60,078 nucleotides of DNA from Prorocentrum cordatum (lineage: Eukaryota > Sar > Dinophyceae > Prorocentrales > Prorocentraceae). Location of the stretch: NCBI GenBank assembly GCA_963575745.1, contig CAUYUJ010015278.1:86221-146298 (forward strand), in the 5' to 3' direction. Positions 40,301 through 47,506 of the stretch are shown piece after piece. The position numbers were made by a program, and so were the translations under genes. A model generated the notes under the pieces. It did not search any database, had not been told where the DNA came from, and worked only from the letters and a program-made list of their open reading frames with translations. Numbering within the stretch: the first letter of the stretch is position 1; each line of letters begins with the position of its first letter.

Positions 40301-40886
40301 TCTGCTGCTCTCTCCTGGCCACGAACTGTGTGAGGCTCTCCTTGGCGCCGCGGGTGCACTCGAATAGAGCTCGACGACCGGCCCGTCGCATGTCGTCACC
40401 CTCGCGCTCACCACTCATGATGTCCATCCTGGTCAGGAGGGTGTCCAACCACTGCTGGCTGCACAGGACGCCCTCGCTGATGTCTTCAAACTTGGCCTGC
40501 ATCGCCCAGTCAAACAGCTTGAGGAAGCGCTCGGAGCGCCGCCACAGCTGCACATCTGTGTTCCGATTCCAGCGCTGCATGGCCTTCTTCCACAAACGGT
40601 AGTGCCCCCAGCCGGGCCATGCGGGCGGATCCGAGTAGTCCGCCGCCGTCGGCCCAGCCGGAGCCTTGCCAGCCGGAGTCCTTCCAGTTGGAGTTGTCCT
40701 TCCAGTCGGTGTTCTTCCAGTTCGACTCCTGCTGCTGCTGATCCGACTGATCTCTCCCGCCGTCCTTGGACTCCGGCTGCTCTCCACGCCTCCAGGGGTC
40801 CCGGCCGGCGTCGCTCCAAGGGTCCTGGCCTCGGGAGCTGTCTCGCCCGCCTGGATCGCCGCTGGGGCGCCCGCTGCTTCGATCAT
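31338..40886 (-). CDS. Gag-Pol polyprotein of element 2
   Basis: A single frame of 3182 codons. The Gag core is about residues 95-265 (WPGWGHYRLWKKAMQRWNRN and following helices). The zinc knuckle CKNCKEKGHWAREC is near 425-440. A protease-like LVDPGAGSDIVGL is near 500 (Pro where Thr or Ser is usual). A methyltransferase-like region starts with FMEVFSPPRIAP near 1580 and has LCPSCRTFSA near 1638. The integrase has HVNMGH and CSEC near 1865-1900 and the acidic triad in VGVDLF, LSDGGSEF and NGRVERHGG. RT has DIADVKNAF and LLEVDDFF near 2740. RNase H has FSDAGG, AGETQAL, DAKSIYD and PVDSLTK. Residues about 831-1396 lie over another ORF and look like an out-of-frame shadow, so the product may not be one continuous protein. 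None of element 1's hairpins was noticed. Confidence 0.9.
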   Translation of the reverse strand: MIEAAGAPAAIQAGETAPEARTLGATPAGTPGGVESSRSPRTAGEISRISSSRSRTGRTPTGRTTPTGRTPAGKAPAGPTAADYSDPPAWPGWGHYRLWKKAMQRWNRNTDVQLWRRSERFLKLFDWAMQAKFEDISEGVLCSQQWLDTLLTRMDIMSGEREGDDMRRAGRRALFECTRGAKESLTQFVARREQQMQEAEGHDIWMSNRMKGFMLEEGAGLGAQGQQNLRALTKGSLEYSDVAWALRQLDYGSGEKLLPGGSSSHPVLAAEDGLGDGSSSPPPPSQAYPALGSGTAKQDDESYYDESEEGPEEEDDELSESDVMAILAEIEDLDLEEDEATEAFIQMTGKVQRRSWKQNKDLKRAAKQDREFYGARQPRGGDDGRRGGRGGARGKGRGRGRGDRQRGHDGSSGTNPRILRLMKVTRCKNCKEKGHWARECPNPRKEDDSRRSDRPRRGMTGYTFDGCSFPILSSDVIERLRNLQAEVESSDVYLNAAVTQGLVDPGAGSDIVGLPSLNRESEALAKYGLRYVVVSSEFKAPKKAHGIGGEAKVLCTILYPLCLGGVMGVVETTVLNEDVPHILSVNLLDFLGCVLDLPRNLLVSQYLSQDIPVTKLGSGHRMADIVRETRGSHEAPESALQKYPFLTASSFRLQAGQAPPMMSASGEVTEYIIVHILVITIPGHLESAQASIRLELNRTNGSLAQRARLERVRASGSPQNTKDEKMVSQNKVTRKIRETGDPDSIKNGTRALEPIVRTCRSASAGLRRSLGALDPIVSSATSHLRALGLKTAKGLMQLICLSAATLGSSLYQRIAPAFDPSQLRTRIHSSSDARAVRGDHPRSGRAGHSGRQEEPEGARRQETHRRVTGTAPGQRSGLGRILGGVRRLSTLSRAELRARRGSRGSQRRRADGSSATARSRQRWRSGPDSADGTDDGCAQSAADAGAVSAIVEPDGAGSWASYGDPDGSYRDSATSDRTDSTEAPAVAVGSCSCGVSVATPDTDPGIGAADDEPGDLRSGLGGSRAARTAPAASGSASTRGGSSGGIDTPSRGVDGTGSHQAATQGAAVLQSPGQRHPLLRESARFWLSVYDVWPENRVGPGRQPCRAGRPGGTHSSRGSQGSSIVSTEGCRPSPERSPVPSRRGGVDNSESTVWLVTGPAAAAGVDTRRGTCPQERAERRRSDDPGCDADCAVSQSGGGGAAATVSRHDGNQAPAARAGGLRSGDRHSSGIGQHDGRDSLGDGDRDRADRVHARERRHGGIGDSPRDQQRPAGRGAVGRGEDAAGGSGSGGQPGGGLRRGAGSELSLGASGALRSSPAASAASGDLRGGAGPSSPDAADADSEPRDRSGRRPVAHNHCHHRADGHDYADVEPGSDPGAGPRVLGDPQQQLGTNRVRCSSTCSTPGTEPRGRSLGLSAAFASGSCSLSGSCTRAGVRESAPTSSDLPHFSPSNLNSRSLDAPGDIPSSSSGPSSQSIPVFPTLVSRRGTSSLSAGRGTNNRIAGAQLRRRASEGQRPRSPTGGSFGGLEWQDGDNTNDDHEVALPRQVRTALESRASAEGAQEDPGPGTYLSGSRGVSFMEVFSPPRIAPRVEQRGGRLGAKSSWDLKTGWDSRRTSDRRELWVAIGEDRPEMIWLCPSCRTFSAISRISEAVRDPIKWHQAVVEGVNDFILCMKIAAYQAERGRYFAFEHPLFASSWAAKVVRFVAQLPGVRRIRIDMCTFGLRVTKEGLNKKPTGLLTNHLRLSEIMDGRLCAGDHLHVILEGKSRTSKAQEYPPAFAEAVARAVTEQWSGAGVSRAPTWAELDESHFPEGGEEGGREPEDLEGPEGASGSEDDEPETRPSGPRAKDPSPEPTEEEKRLLFRLHVNMGHPCNRKFIRVLRASGVKIHLLRWIRDSFRCSECAERARTSVHRRVALPRTFRFNHIVGVDLFYLTFQERTLAFLNLVDHGSNLQVCVRVEEPTAVQVWRAFVKAWVRPFGAPHFLLSDGGSEFEGRFARGLEQWGVLHHVCDANSPWQNGRVERHGGWVKDRIKGEIEGGSGLPGSVDELEELVYELCAHKNRFWHRGGFSPMQLVFGENPRMPHELLSDDHMGLPGWQDAIRPASELDSAGSEFARSQRVRELARKLALEATARDKVAKASKARGPGQAQVSFTPGQWVFVWRRMTRAGPRADTLGRRRDAWTGPGVVVLAERGTVWVAVRARLWKCSPEQVRLASAEEEYGLQVAQDPRWEELLTQARARRATAVDVQREGPPPDDAWDEPLNPGTDSAPSVPTGPEPPPRPDPSVEIPAGRPLGPPGPPMVRRGFDPIGPGPPRTPTSRPSSAGGSAVARAGSEVTRLPSVIEESHDGDEEPPTRQDTPEAEESPESAAAAASPSAPPSASPLPSPSPVPSPVSPSFSPASPAAAATDAAAGGGRRTPRGRLQQPSDVPACIRQRQAETRAASCPPGVSDSKRARIDPPPGLEPTEAVPTATHSDASTSEGGPGQVGRRVQEIESRLRGDGLCSFLVGAEDARAFLVEEASQDHKEVLAASRGGEVTLSRLAPAERGKFEISDDSEWQSMASSGAVEVIPPREAKVIREQCPDRIITSRMVRRWKPVEGTFSEPTAKSRWCVHGHKDPDTGSLFVYSPTPQTSSILMFIQVMMNLGHFGDIADVKNAFCQSDPMSRAQGEIYVEPCEGIKVERGSLIRLLVNVYGLDDAPLAWRKTIVGYLRTKGFTRSLLEPCWWMRYAPDGTLLNMVLLEVDDFFISSNSQESRAWIRDTLTSRFRFGKYRDCHAGAVEYAGRSVTIGPQKTTVDQEKYILEEVRAISLERGRLGQKDSPLTQPEFKALRSFIYKLNWVGRESRPEAEGTASILASRLRAATTRDVAVANKMVRYLRSTASRGLTIWRLDPEKMAFVSFSDAGGVGAHEGLLDDQGLPADPTQGAWMVLATDRSVIDNCAVRASTLGWRSSKLRRKVTSTLAGETQALAQAVSEVEFLQVLYRDVVFGDVDVSDMSRCSGPFTTVLRRDCRLGGREDQVHVVDAKSIYDTMLKEGNASARDRRTALDLAAVCQALEGARGHIRWVPHARMPVDSLTKDDISKGNAALGSLLATGRLVLVDEDGEMSRRKHDPGSKDRSHAASKRTLTQDSRLISWEDFQSSYAVSESGDPGSSSSLSLSPSPRALTYLYSYCFAYRGC
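36701..38395 (-). CDS. 564-aa ORF inside the element 2 polyprotein in another frame
   Basis: It starts at an ATG with a hydrophobic leader (MLAPCAAIILALAVQATAG) that fits a signal peptide or membrane anchor. Ala/Gln/Pro-rich linkers follow, then a zinc-like motif near residues 237-262 (CSHPAS then CMMCG), then a helical segment at about 290-440 rich in Leu, Val and Gln with Gln-Leu heptads that could be a coiled coil. Its composition looks protein-like, whereas the polyprotein frame over the same DNA is Arg/Gly/Ser/Asp low complexity. It sits between protease and the methyltransferase-like region, in the +1 frame relative to Gag-Pol. It could be an extra gene or the true continuation of Gag-PR after a frameshift. 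Confidence 0.65.
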   Translation of the reverse strand: MMLAPCAAIILALAVQATAGGKKNQKEPGAKKLTEELLARRQANGQDSDVSSEAFDVSALSVGQSFEPGAAAAAVSGDVQMAPQPQQGAGSGGGQGQTQQTVPTMAALSQQQMLEQFQQLSNPMGLGPGQATAIPTAATATAPPATGPTPPKPQPSLWGAAAAASQWPPPTPIQGSAQPTMSQAIYALASAGAEQRGQPPLPAGPPPPEAAAAAASTPPAGVLTGPAATKPPPKAPPYCSHPASAIRYYGNQHGSGSRCMMCGQRIAWVPGGNRVGQDGQAAPTAAEAARAAASSAQKAVDLLQNDPQFRAGGAALTTVNQLSGLLQGLQRQLESIPEGVRALRNVQSVVDQMIQVATQTAQFPNQVEEGLQQLFQGMTAIKRQLLGLEDFGVAIDTLQESVNTMAGTLSGMETAIGQIGFMLVNVGTAVSAIAHAINNGQQVEAQWDAVRMQQAAAAAAASQAAGSGAGQAASSASGHPEHFGAVQQPPPPQATFGAEPDLPAQMPPTPTQNHEIDQGGDPWHTTTATTEQTATTTPTSNLAPIPEQGLESWEILSNSSGPIV

Positions 40887-41103
40887 CTGCGCCTCCAGCT
40901 CCGCCGCCCTGTCTCGGACCCAGCGCCTCCTGCACGAGCTGCTGCACCAACTCCTTGAGCTGATCTGGCAGCTGGCCGCCTGAGCCCGAAGCCTGAGCTC
41001 CGGTAGCTGGGGCGCTGCCGCCTGCAGTCGCCCCCGACTGCTGCGTGCCCCCTGGATCGATCACAGCGTAGTTCTTGCTGCCGTCTTCGTCGTCTGCTGG
41101 CAT
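40510..41103 (-). CDS. Probable true N-terminus of element 2 Gag in a shifted frame
   Basis: The ATG at 41103 lies 144 nt after the 5' LTR. The frame reads acidic then Gln/Gly-rich sequence, an LKELVQQLVQEAL helix, and Trp-Lys repeats (NWKNTDWKDNSNWKDSGW). After about 40640 it becomes a shadow of the Gag core, which is in the long polyprotein frame. Gag therefore probably starts here and changes frame near 40620-40650, by recoding, mutation or an assembly indel. Confidence 0.55.
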   Translation of the reverse strand: MPADDEDGSKNYAVIDPGGTQQSGATAGGSAPATGAQASGSGGQLPDQLKELVQQLVQEALGPRQGGGAGGADDRSSGRPSGDPGGRDSSRGQDPWSDAGRDPWRRGEQPESKDGGRDQSDQQQQESNWKNTDWKDNSNWKDSGWQGSGWADGGGLLGSARMARLGALPFVEEGHAALESEHRCAAVAALRALPQAV

Positions 41104-41233
41104 ACTCCTGCCGTGGATCCGCGCTCTGTCCAATTTGATGAGAGCAGCGCTCGCGCAGCGGCCCGAGCCGCTCCTGGCACCACCGCTGCCTAGCGGTGCC
41201 TAGGAGCGCCCATGCCGGCCGCGCCGAACACTG

Positions 41234-41245
41234 CTCCGCTACCAA
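41234..41245 (-). promoter_or_regulatory. Primer-binding site candidate, initiator-tRNA-Met type
   Basis: Two bases inside the 5' LTR the minus strand reads TGGTAGCGGAGC. It starts with TGG, the complement of tRNA CCA, and is one or two changes from the TGGTAGCAGAG-type sites pairing with tRNA-iMet that many copia elements use. Confidence 0.7.
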
Positions 41246-41246
41246 C

Positions 41247-41419
41247 TGTGGCAGCAGCAGGATGAACAGATGTACTTTTGGCCTTGAGCCACAACGACGA
41301 AGTACAGTACAACCTTCCCTGAACATCATAGCGGACAATCCTGGCTGCCCCGTGAGCTGTAATGCTGGGCTATACAAGAAAGATCAATATGCTAAACCTA
41401 TCAAAGGACACCTATCACA
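41247..41419 (-). repeat. 5' LTR of element 2
   Basis: The partner of 31143-31315. In the element's sense it starts TGTGATAGG and ends CTGCCACA, followed after two bases by the primer-binding site. Confidence 0.93.
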
Positions 41420-41695
41420 AGGGGGGATGAAACCAAATCAGCTAAAAGTCGGTATCCGGACCCCTCCTAGGATACATCTGGTGGAGTTTTCCACCCGGGA
41501 TTCGTTCTTCACTAATCGGGGCCTGAAAACGGTCTCCCAGAGGCCGAAAAAAGCCCAAACCCATCCCGTCCAGGACCTGCCCGCCGCTCCTGCTGGCCAC
41601 GATCCGAGCAGGGCCACCTCAGTTTCTCAGACGGCTCCAAAGGGACGATCTTAGCAGACAGGCCTTGCGTCTTTGACCCCAAGCCTTATGAAACA

Positions 41696-41935
41696 ACGAA
41701 AGAAGAAGCGGAGGAAGAAGAAAGAGGAGAAGGAAGAAGGAGGTGGAAGGAGGGAGGAGGAGGAGGGGGAGGAGGAGGAGGGGAGGAGGAAGGAGGAGGA
41801 GGAGGAGGGGAGGAGGAGGAGGGGGCGGAGGCGGCAGGGGGAGGAGGAGGGGAAGGAGGAGGATGAGGAGGAGGAGGAGGAGAGCTAATTACTGGAGTTA
41901 GGAGGAGGAGGAGGAGGAGGAGGAGGAGGAGGAGA
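41696..41935. repeat. GGA/GAA-rich array
   Basis: About 240 bp of GGA, GAAG and AGGGG repeats. Its poly-Glu and poly-Pro frames are artefacts. Confidence 0.9.
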
Positions 41936-42118
41936 AGGCGGGTTCGGGTCTCGCCGCCGAGGCGTCGCCGCTCTCCCCCCCCTCCGCCGCCTGGCCCCGC
42001 TCGCTCGCGCGCAGCGGCGGCCGGTCGTCCGCGTGCTGCAGCAGCCGGCCGGTCAGGGCGCGCGCCGTGGGGTGGAGCTCCGCGTGCAGCACGCCGTCGA
42101 GGAACCAGGTGCCGCTGT

Positions 42119-42280
42119 TTGGTGGTCTCCAATTCAAACCAGGTGGTGAGACACCCGGTGGTGACCCCCATTCCCCCCAAAAAGCAGTTCTGGGTCACCC
42201 CCGGGTTTGGGGGGCGCGCGGTCGCCGCGAGGTTTTGCGCTTCCTGGGCCAGCCAGCGCTCGAGAACCATGACCCATCGG
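42119..42280 (-). repeat. Dispersed repeat C, copy 2
   Basis: Reverse-complement copy of 18115-18285. Its outer part is displaced to 42455-42478 by about 175 bp of other sequence that contains two AAGTAGGAAGG-type repeats. Confidence 0.65.
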
Positions 42281-42478
42281 TCGGAAGAAGTAGGTAGAAA
42301 CATGAAGTAGGAAGGCGTTGGAAATAGATTGGGTTTCCGCACGCCTCCTGAAGAAGAAGGAAGAGGGAAAACCACTCGACTCTTGAAGTAGGAAGGTGCT
42401 GAAAGTAGATTGGAATCTGGGAATCCAAGAATACCTACTTTCAACGACCGATGGGTACCCAAATCGCCCAAAGCTCAC

Positions 42479-42578
42479 NNNNNNNNNNNNNNNNNNNNNN
42501 NNNNNNNNNNNNNNNNNNNNNNNNNNNNNNNNNNNNNNNNNNNNNNNNNNNNNNNNNNNNNNNNNNNNNNNNNNNNNN
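42479..42578. other. Assembly gap of 100 N
   Basis: The gap adjoins the first unit of the 113-bp satellite. The true length of the array is therefore unknown, and 100 is likely a placeholder. Confidence 0.98.
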
Positions 42579-43592
42579 GGGTCCGGGGTAACTCGGGCTT
42601 GGATTCTAGAAAAACGAACCCGAGTTAGCCCTGACCCGAGTTACCCCTGATGATTCGGGGCTCTGGACGCCCCAGTCATCCGGGGCAACTCGGGTCCGGG
42701 GCAACTCGGGCTTGGATTCCCGAGAAACGAACCCGAGTTGGCCCTGACCCGAGTTACCCCTGATGATTCGGGGCTCTGGACGCCCGAGTTATCCGGGGTA
42801 ACTCGGGTCCGGGGTAACTCGGGCTTGGATTCTAGAAAAACGAACCCGAGTTAGCCCTGACCCGGGTTAACCCTGATGATTCGGGGCTTTGGACGCCCGA
42901 GTCATCCGGGGCAACTCGGGTCCGGGGCAACTCGGGCTTGGATTCCCGAAAAACGAACCCGAGTTGGCCCTGACCCGAGTTACCCCGGACGATTCGGGGC
43001 TCTGGACGCCCGAGTCATCCGGGGTAGCTCGGGCCCGGGGCAACTCGGGCTTGGATTCCCGAAAAAATCGAACCCGAGTTGGCCCTGACCCGGGTTAACC
43101 CTGATGATTCGGGGCTCTGGACGCCCCAGTCATCCGGGGCAACTCGGGTCCGGGGCAACTCGGGCTTGGATTCCCGAGAAACGAACCCGAGTTGGCCCTG
43201 ACCCGAGTTACCCCTGATGATTCGGGGCTCTGGACGCCCGAGTTATCCGGGGTAACTCGGGTCCGGGGTAACTCGGGCTTGGATTCTAGAAAAACGAACC
43301 CGAGTTAGCCCTGACCCGGGTTAACCCTGATGATTCGGGGCTTTGGACGCCCGAGTCATCCGGGGCAACTCGGGTCCGGGGCAACTCGGGCTTGGATTCC
43401 CGAAAAACGAACCCGAGTTGGCCCTGACCCGAGTTACCCCGGACGATTCGGGGCTCTGGACGCCCGAGTCATCCGGGGTAGCTCGGGTCCGGGGTAACTC
43501 GGGCTTGGATTCCCGAAAAAATCGAACCCGAGTTGGCCCTGACCCGAGTTACCCCGGACGATTCGGGGCTTTGGACGCCCGAGTCATCCGGG
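42579..43592. repeat. 113-bp satellite with four-unit higher-order structure
   Basis: Nine units start at 42579, 42692, 42805, 42918, 43031, 43146, 43259, 43372 and 43485. Units can be told apart by the loop after CTTGGATTC: CCGAGAAACG, TAGAAAAACG, CCGAAAAACG, CCGAAAAAATCG. This order repeats with a 454-bp period from 42692. Units 2 and 6, and units 3 and 7, are identical by eye. Each unit holds two inverted repeats: AACTCGGG/CCCGAGTT, and ACCCGAGTTACCCCGGA facing TCCGGGGTAACTCGGGT across unit borders. Confidence 0.92.
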
Positions 43593-43627
43593 CAGAGGCG
43601 TAGCCACGAGGGTGCAGTCGTTGCGCA

Positions 43628-43742
43628 AGGAGGAGGAGGAGGAGGAGGAGGAGGAGGAGGAGGAGGAGGAGGAGGAGGAGGAGGAGGAGGGAGGAGGAGG
43701 AGGAGGAGGAGGAGGAGGAGGAGGAGGAGGAGGAGGAGGAGT
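43628..43742. repeat. (GGA)n microsatellite
   Basis: A nearly pure GGA array directly after the satellite, with one GGGA break near 43690. Confidence 0.95.
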
Positions 43743-44170
43743 AGCAGGAGAAGGAGGAGGAGAATCGAGTCATCGAGTTGGCTCTGAGAATATCGTTTCA
43801 CCGATCCCCATCCCCAGATCGGGGCCTGGGCCCCACTGGCCGAGCTGCCCCCCCCCCCTAGACTGGGGATATATGCGTCGCTCCCTCCGGGTTTTTCGGG
43901 GGGTGCACCCCCAAGTCGGGGGGGTCGTTTGACCGGGGGTCTCGAAGGGGATGGGGATGGGGGTGGAGGTCGGTTAAGCGATACTGAGTTTAGGTCCAGC
44001 CCTGGTGTCATTGATACCCCAAGTCGCCAAACCCTTCGCGCACCGCGGCGCGCGCTGCCGCGGCGCGCGGCCCCTCGCCCTCTTGCGCCGCCGCCCCGGA
44101 GACCGGCGCCTCCTGAGCCCGAGCCGCGAAGCGCGAGTCTCTTCTCGCCCCCGGGGGGTGACCTGGCGGT

Positions 44171-44322
44171 GCGCGCAAGGGGGTGGAGGGAGGGGGGAGG
44201 GCTTCTTAGAAGGAGGCTGCTTCTGAGAAGGCGCGGGCCTTACATCTGTACAAAAGAGCCTTTCAAGAAGCAGGGGCGCTTCTGAGGAGCCCTCCCCCCT
44301 CCCTCCACCCCCCTCTGCGCGT
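44171..44322. repeat. Foldback with about 40-bp purine/pyrimidine arms
   Basis: GCGCGCAAGGGGGTGGAGGG and the following AGGGCTTCTTAGAAG are mirrored by CTTCTGAGGAGCCCTCCC and CCCTCCACCCCCC in the right arm. The loop contains CTTCTGAGAAG. Confidence 0.65.
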
Positions 44323-44990
44323 GGCTGAGTGACCCAGAAGGCCCTTTGCATTCCTCGTCTCGAGGGCGGGGGGCAGGCGAGAGAGCAAAGTCTGGGCTGC
44401 CCCTTCCTCTTCCCGCTCTGTCCCGGAGGCCAGGTCTGTTATGCGCCTGGCCACAAGAGCTCCGGGGCGGGCCCGCTCCAATGGGCCCACATGTTGTGCA
44501 CATAGTTAGTGTGTTCGGCGATGTGGCATCTTCTCTACGTGGACTTCTGTAGTAGAGGGGGGGTATGTCGCACCACCCGACACGCTCCTTCATCCATTCC
44601 TCGAGGGGCCTATGAGGAGTCCTGAGGCTGACGAGCCAACGACGCCTCAGCACCAGCTCGTTCTGCTTGCCCCAGATCCTGGTGGCCCCTCGTGGATGGA
44701 TGTTCGTGTCCGAAATGGAGGAGCGGCCACACCAGCAGGATCAGAGTGAGGGGAGAGGGGGCGAGGGGAGGGAGGGCCAACAATTCGACTTCGGGGGGCA
44801 ATGTCAGCTTGTGCAGGACGACTGGTGGAGGGGAGGGGGGGAGGGGGAGGGATGACGACGAGGACGAGGAGGCGGGAGTACAGCACGTGCAGATGCGTAC
44901 CTCAACACGCACGAGGGGCAGCAAAGCAAGGAGGGATGGGGCGGCGGCGGAGGCGAGGACAGACGCAGAAGCGGGGGAGGACGGGACTGA

Positions 44991-45047
44991 AAACGCTGAA
45001 ATTATTTTGTTTCGGGCGATCCCCACCGAAACAAACCTTCAGCGTTT
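44991..45047. repeat. 57-bp two-stage hairpin
   Basis: AAACGCTGAA pairs with TTCAGCGTTT and TTTGTTTCGG with CCGAAACAAA, with a small internal loop and a 10-nt terminal loop. It may be a remnant of an inverted-repeat element or a structured RNA. Nothing nearby decides. Confidence 0.6.
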
Positions 45048-45519
45048 GATCCCGAAGGTGCGCGCGTTCATTGGAACGAAGTGCGCGGGGCGCGGTGGTC
45101 TCGGCCAGTGTTATGCCACGTTATGTGGTGCCCTGTTGTATCATGTGATGCATGCTCCGATCTGGCATAGCATGAACTGTTATGCTGTGTTGTGGTATGC
45201 TATGTCATGTTATGCGATGATGTGGCACGCTCCCTGTTGGCAGTTCTGCGTTGATTTGAATTTGTATCGTATGTGTGGTTTGACATGTCATGGAACGATG
45301 TGTGCAGTGGTGCTGAGCTAAGGTATGCACTGTTCTACCATGTTGTGTTACGTTGCGATATGGTCACTGTTGATCGGAAAGTGGGGGGTGAGATCGCAGT
45401 GAAACGGAGACCCCCAACCGGGAAATCGGTTTCGATTTCGTGTTCGTGTCGTGCGTGCGGGCGAGGCGAACCTGCGCGTGATCCTACTGTAACTAGGCCG
45501 AAAAAGGAGCGAAAGTCCG

Positions 45520-45700
45520 TTCCCGTCCGCCGGTGGCTGGGAGGTGTCCCAGTTGGGCCGGGCGGTGTCCCAGGTGTCCCGGGTCTCAGTAGGAGCGAAA
45601 GTCCGTTTCCCGTCCGCCGGTGGCCGGGAGGTGTCCCAGTTGGGCCGGGCGGTGTCCCGTGTCCCGAGTGTCCCGGGTGTCCCGGGCGTCCCGGTGCTAA
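45520..45700. repeat. Tandem repeat of about 90 bp
   Basis: GTCCGCCGGTGGC, GGGAGGTGTCCCAGTTGGGC and CGGGCGGTGTCCC occur twice in the same order, and the right end breaks into GTGTCCCGG repeats. Confidence 0.7.
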
Positions 45701-45719
45701 CGCATGTCGCTAATTTCAT

Positions 45720-46310
45720 AATTCAGTTGTTTCGGCGCCTGCGGCGGGCTTTCTTATCCATTCCAGCTTATCTTATCCAATCCATCTTGTCCAATCCAGC
45801 CCATCTTATCTTATCCAACCCACCTTGTCCCATCTTATCTTATCCCACCTAATCCAATCCACCCAACCCACTCCATCAATTCATGTGTTTCTGCGCCTGC
45901 GGCGGGCCAATCCAATCCATCGAATCATAGATTCTCCCATCCATTACTTCCAATACAACCCACCATATCTTATCCAATCCATCTGTTCCCATCCAATCCA
46001 ATACACCCAACCCAATCCATCAATTCATGTTTGTCGGCGCCTGCGGCGGGCTTTCTTCTACGATCCGGCTGAACTGATCCAATCCATCTAGTCCAATCCA
46101 AGCAATCTTATCTTATCCAACCCACCCAACCCAATCCATCAATTCATTTGTTTCTGCGCCTGCGGGGATACATCCAATCAGTATTATCTTATTCAATCCA
46201 TATCTTCCAATCCAACCCACCATATCTTATCCATTCCATCTTGCCCCATCCAATCCAACCCACCCAACCCAATCCATGAATTCATTTTTGTCGGCGCATG
46301 GGCGCGATCG
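45720..46310. repeat. TCTTATCCAATCCA-type minisatellite with CGCCTGCGG boxes
   Basis: Pyrimidine-rich TCCAATCCA words fill the region and GCGCCTGCGG or a close variant recurs near 45733, 45893, 46037, 46157 and 46294, giving irregular 120-160-bp units. It is much more AT-rich than its surroundings. Confidence 0.75.
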
Positions 46311-46446
46311 CGGCAGACTGCGAGGCTCGAGCGTTCGGCGTTCGATAGTGAGATCGACAGTGAGATTCACCGATAGGTCGGTCGACGGATAGGTAGATAG
46401 TGGGATCTCATCGTCATCGCGATCATCGTTGTGGTGGAGGGAGACT

Positions 46447-46540
46447 CTGCTAGAGAGGGGAAGAGAGAGAGAGAGAGAACAAAATGAAGAGGGCGAGAGA
46501 GAGAGAGAGAGACAGAGAGAAAGAGAGAGCCAGAGAGAAT
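46447..46540. repeat. (GA)n tract
   Basis: GAGAGA repeats with interruptions. Confidence 0.85.
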
Positions 46541-47313
46541 GAGAGATATGAGATCAAGGTGACAGGCTGGAGGTCAGTCAGGGTGGGCATTTGATCTCAA
46601 TCCCCCCCAAACCTCCTTCTCGCCCGCAGGGCGGTCATATAGGCTGGTATGTTGTGTTCGGATGCGTTCTGTTCGGTGATGTGGTGTTCTGCGCCGTTCT
46701 GTGGGGGACCTGGGGATCTGGCGGCCGCGGCGTGCAGAGTGGGCAGGTCAGCGTGGGGGGCGGGACCACCAGGGATTGTCGGGAACCTTGGGCTCTGGCG
46801 GCCGGGGTATGCAGGGCGGGGGGGGGGAGGCGGGACCGCCAGGCTTCAACGGGAGTCCGGGGATCTGGCGGCCGCGGTATGCAGGCGGGCGGGCCGCGAG
46901 GTTTTTTCTCTCACTCAAAAAACCAACGGACAAACAAGAAAAACGGACCAACGACAACATGCAGACGGACAAACAAAACGCAAATGGACAGGCAAGAAGA
47001 CAACAAACAAGAGGCCAGGGTTTAAAAAGAAATAGAGCCCAAACAAAAAGGGGGGCAGCAACGGGAGGGGGGAAGAGAAAGGACGGGAGACTCGGGGCGA
47101 AACGGGGGGCGGGCAAGGGGTCACGAGGGAGAGGGAGGGACGAAGGCGTGCAGGGACTGGGAAGCGGGGAGGAGGAGAAGGGAGGGCGGGGAAGGGGGCA
47201 GACGGGGGGAGGCGAGGGAGACGGGCAGGAGACGAAGGGAGGGGGAGCGCGGGGAGGAGGGAGACAGCACAGGCGCGCAGAGAAGCACCATCGACGGCGC
47301 GTGTAGAGACCTC

Positions 47314-47506
47314 CCAAGTGGGGTCCGAGCACACGGGGTCGGAGGATGGCGCCGCATCGCCAATGCATCGCCGATGCATCGCCGACGTCGGCGACGCATC
47401 GGCGACGCCTGTGCGGGGAAAATCGGGCTCCGCATCGAGCCGGATCGGCGATGCGTCGGCGATGCGGCGCCGTCCTCCGACCACCTCTGCTCGGACCCCC
47501 TCTTGG
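47314..47506. repeat. 193-bp inverted-repeat element with GCATCGCC core
   Basis: CCAAG and GGGTCCGAGC, then GTCGGAGGATGGCGCCGCAT on the left match the reverse complement of the right arm over about 50 bp with few mismatches. The centre repeats GCATCGCCGATGCATCGCC-like words. A MITE-like foldback is likely. Confidence 0.7.

Larger units (their letters stand above)
31139..41423 (-). mobile_element. Complete Ty1/copia LTR retrotransposon (element 2)
   Basis: Two 173-bp direct repeats with TGTG...CACA ends bound a 9.9-kb internal region that encodes Gag, zinc knuckle, protease, a methyltransferase-like region, integrase, RT and RNase H in copia order. AGGG at 31139-31142 and 41420-41423 may be a 4-bp target-site duplication. 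The LTRs differ at one base (31256 versus 41360), so the insertion is recent. Confidence 0.93.

Noticed and set aside
42579-43592. CRISPR array
   Set aside because: Units are contiguous 113-bp repeats without unique spacers, in a eukaryotic context.
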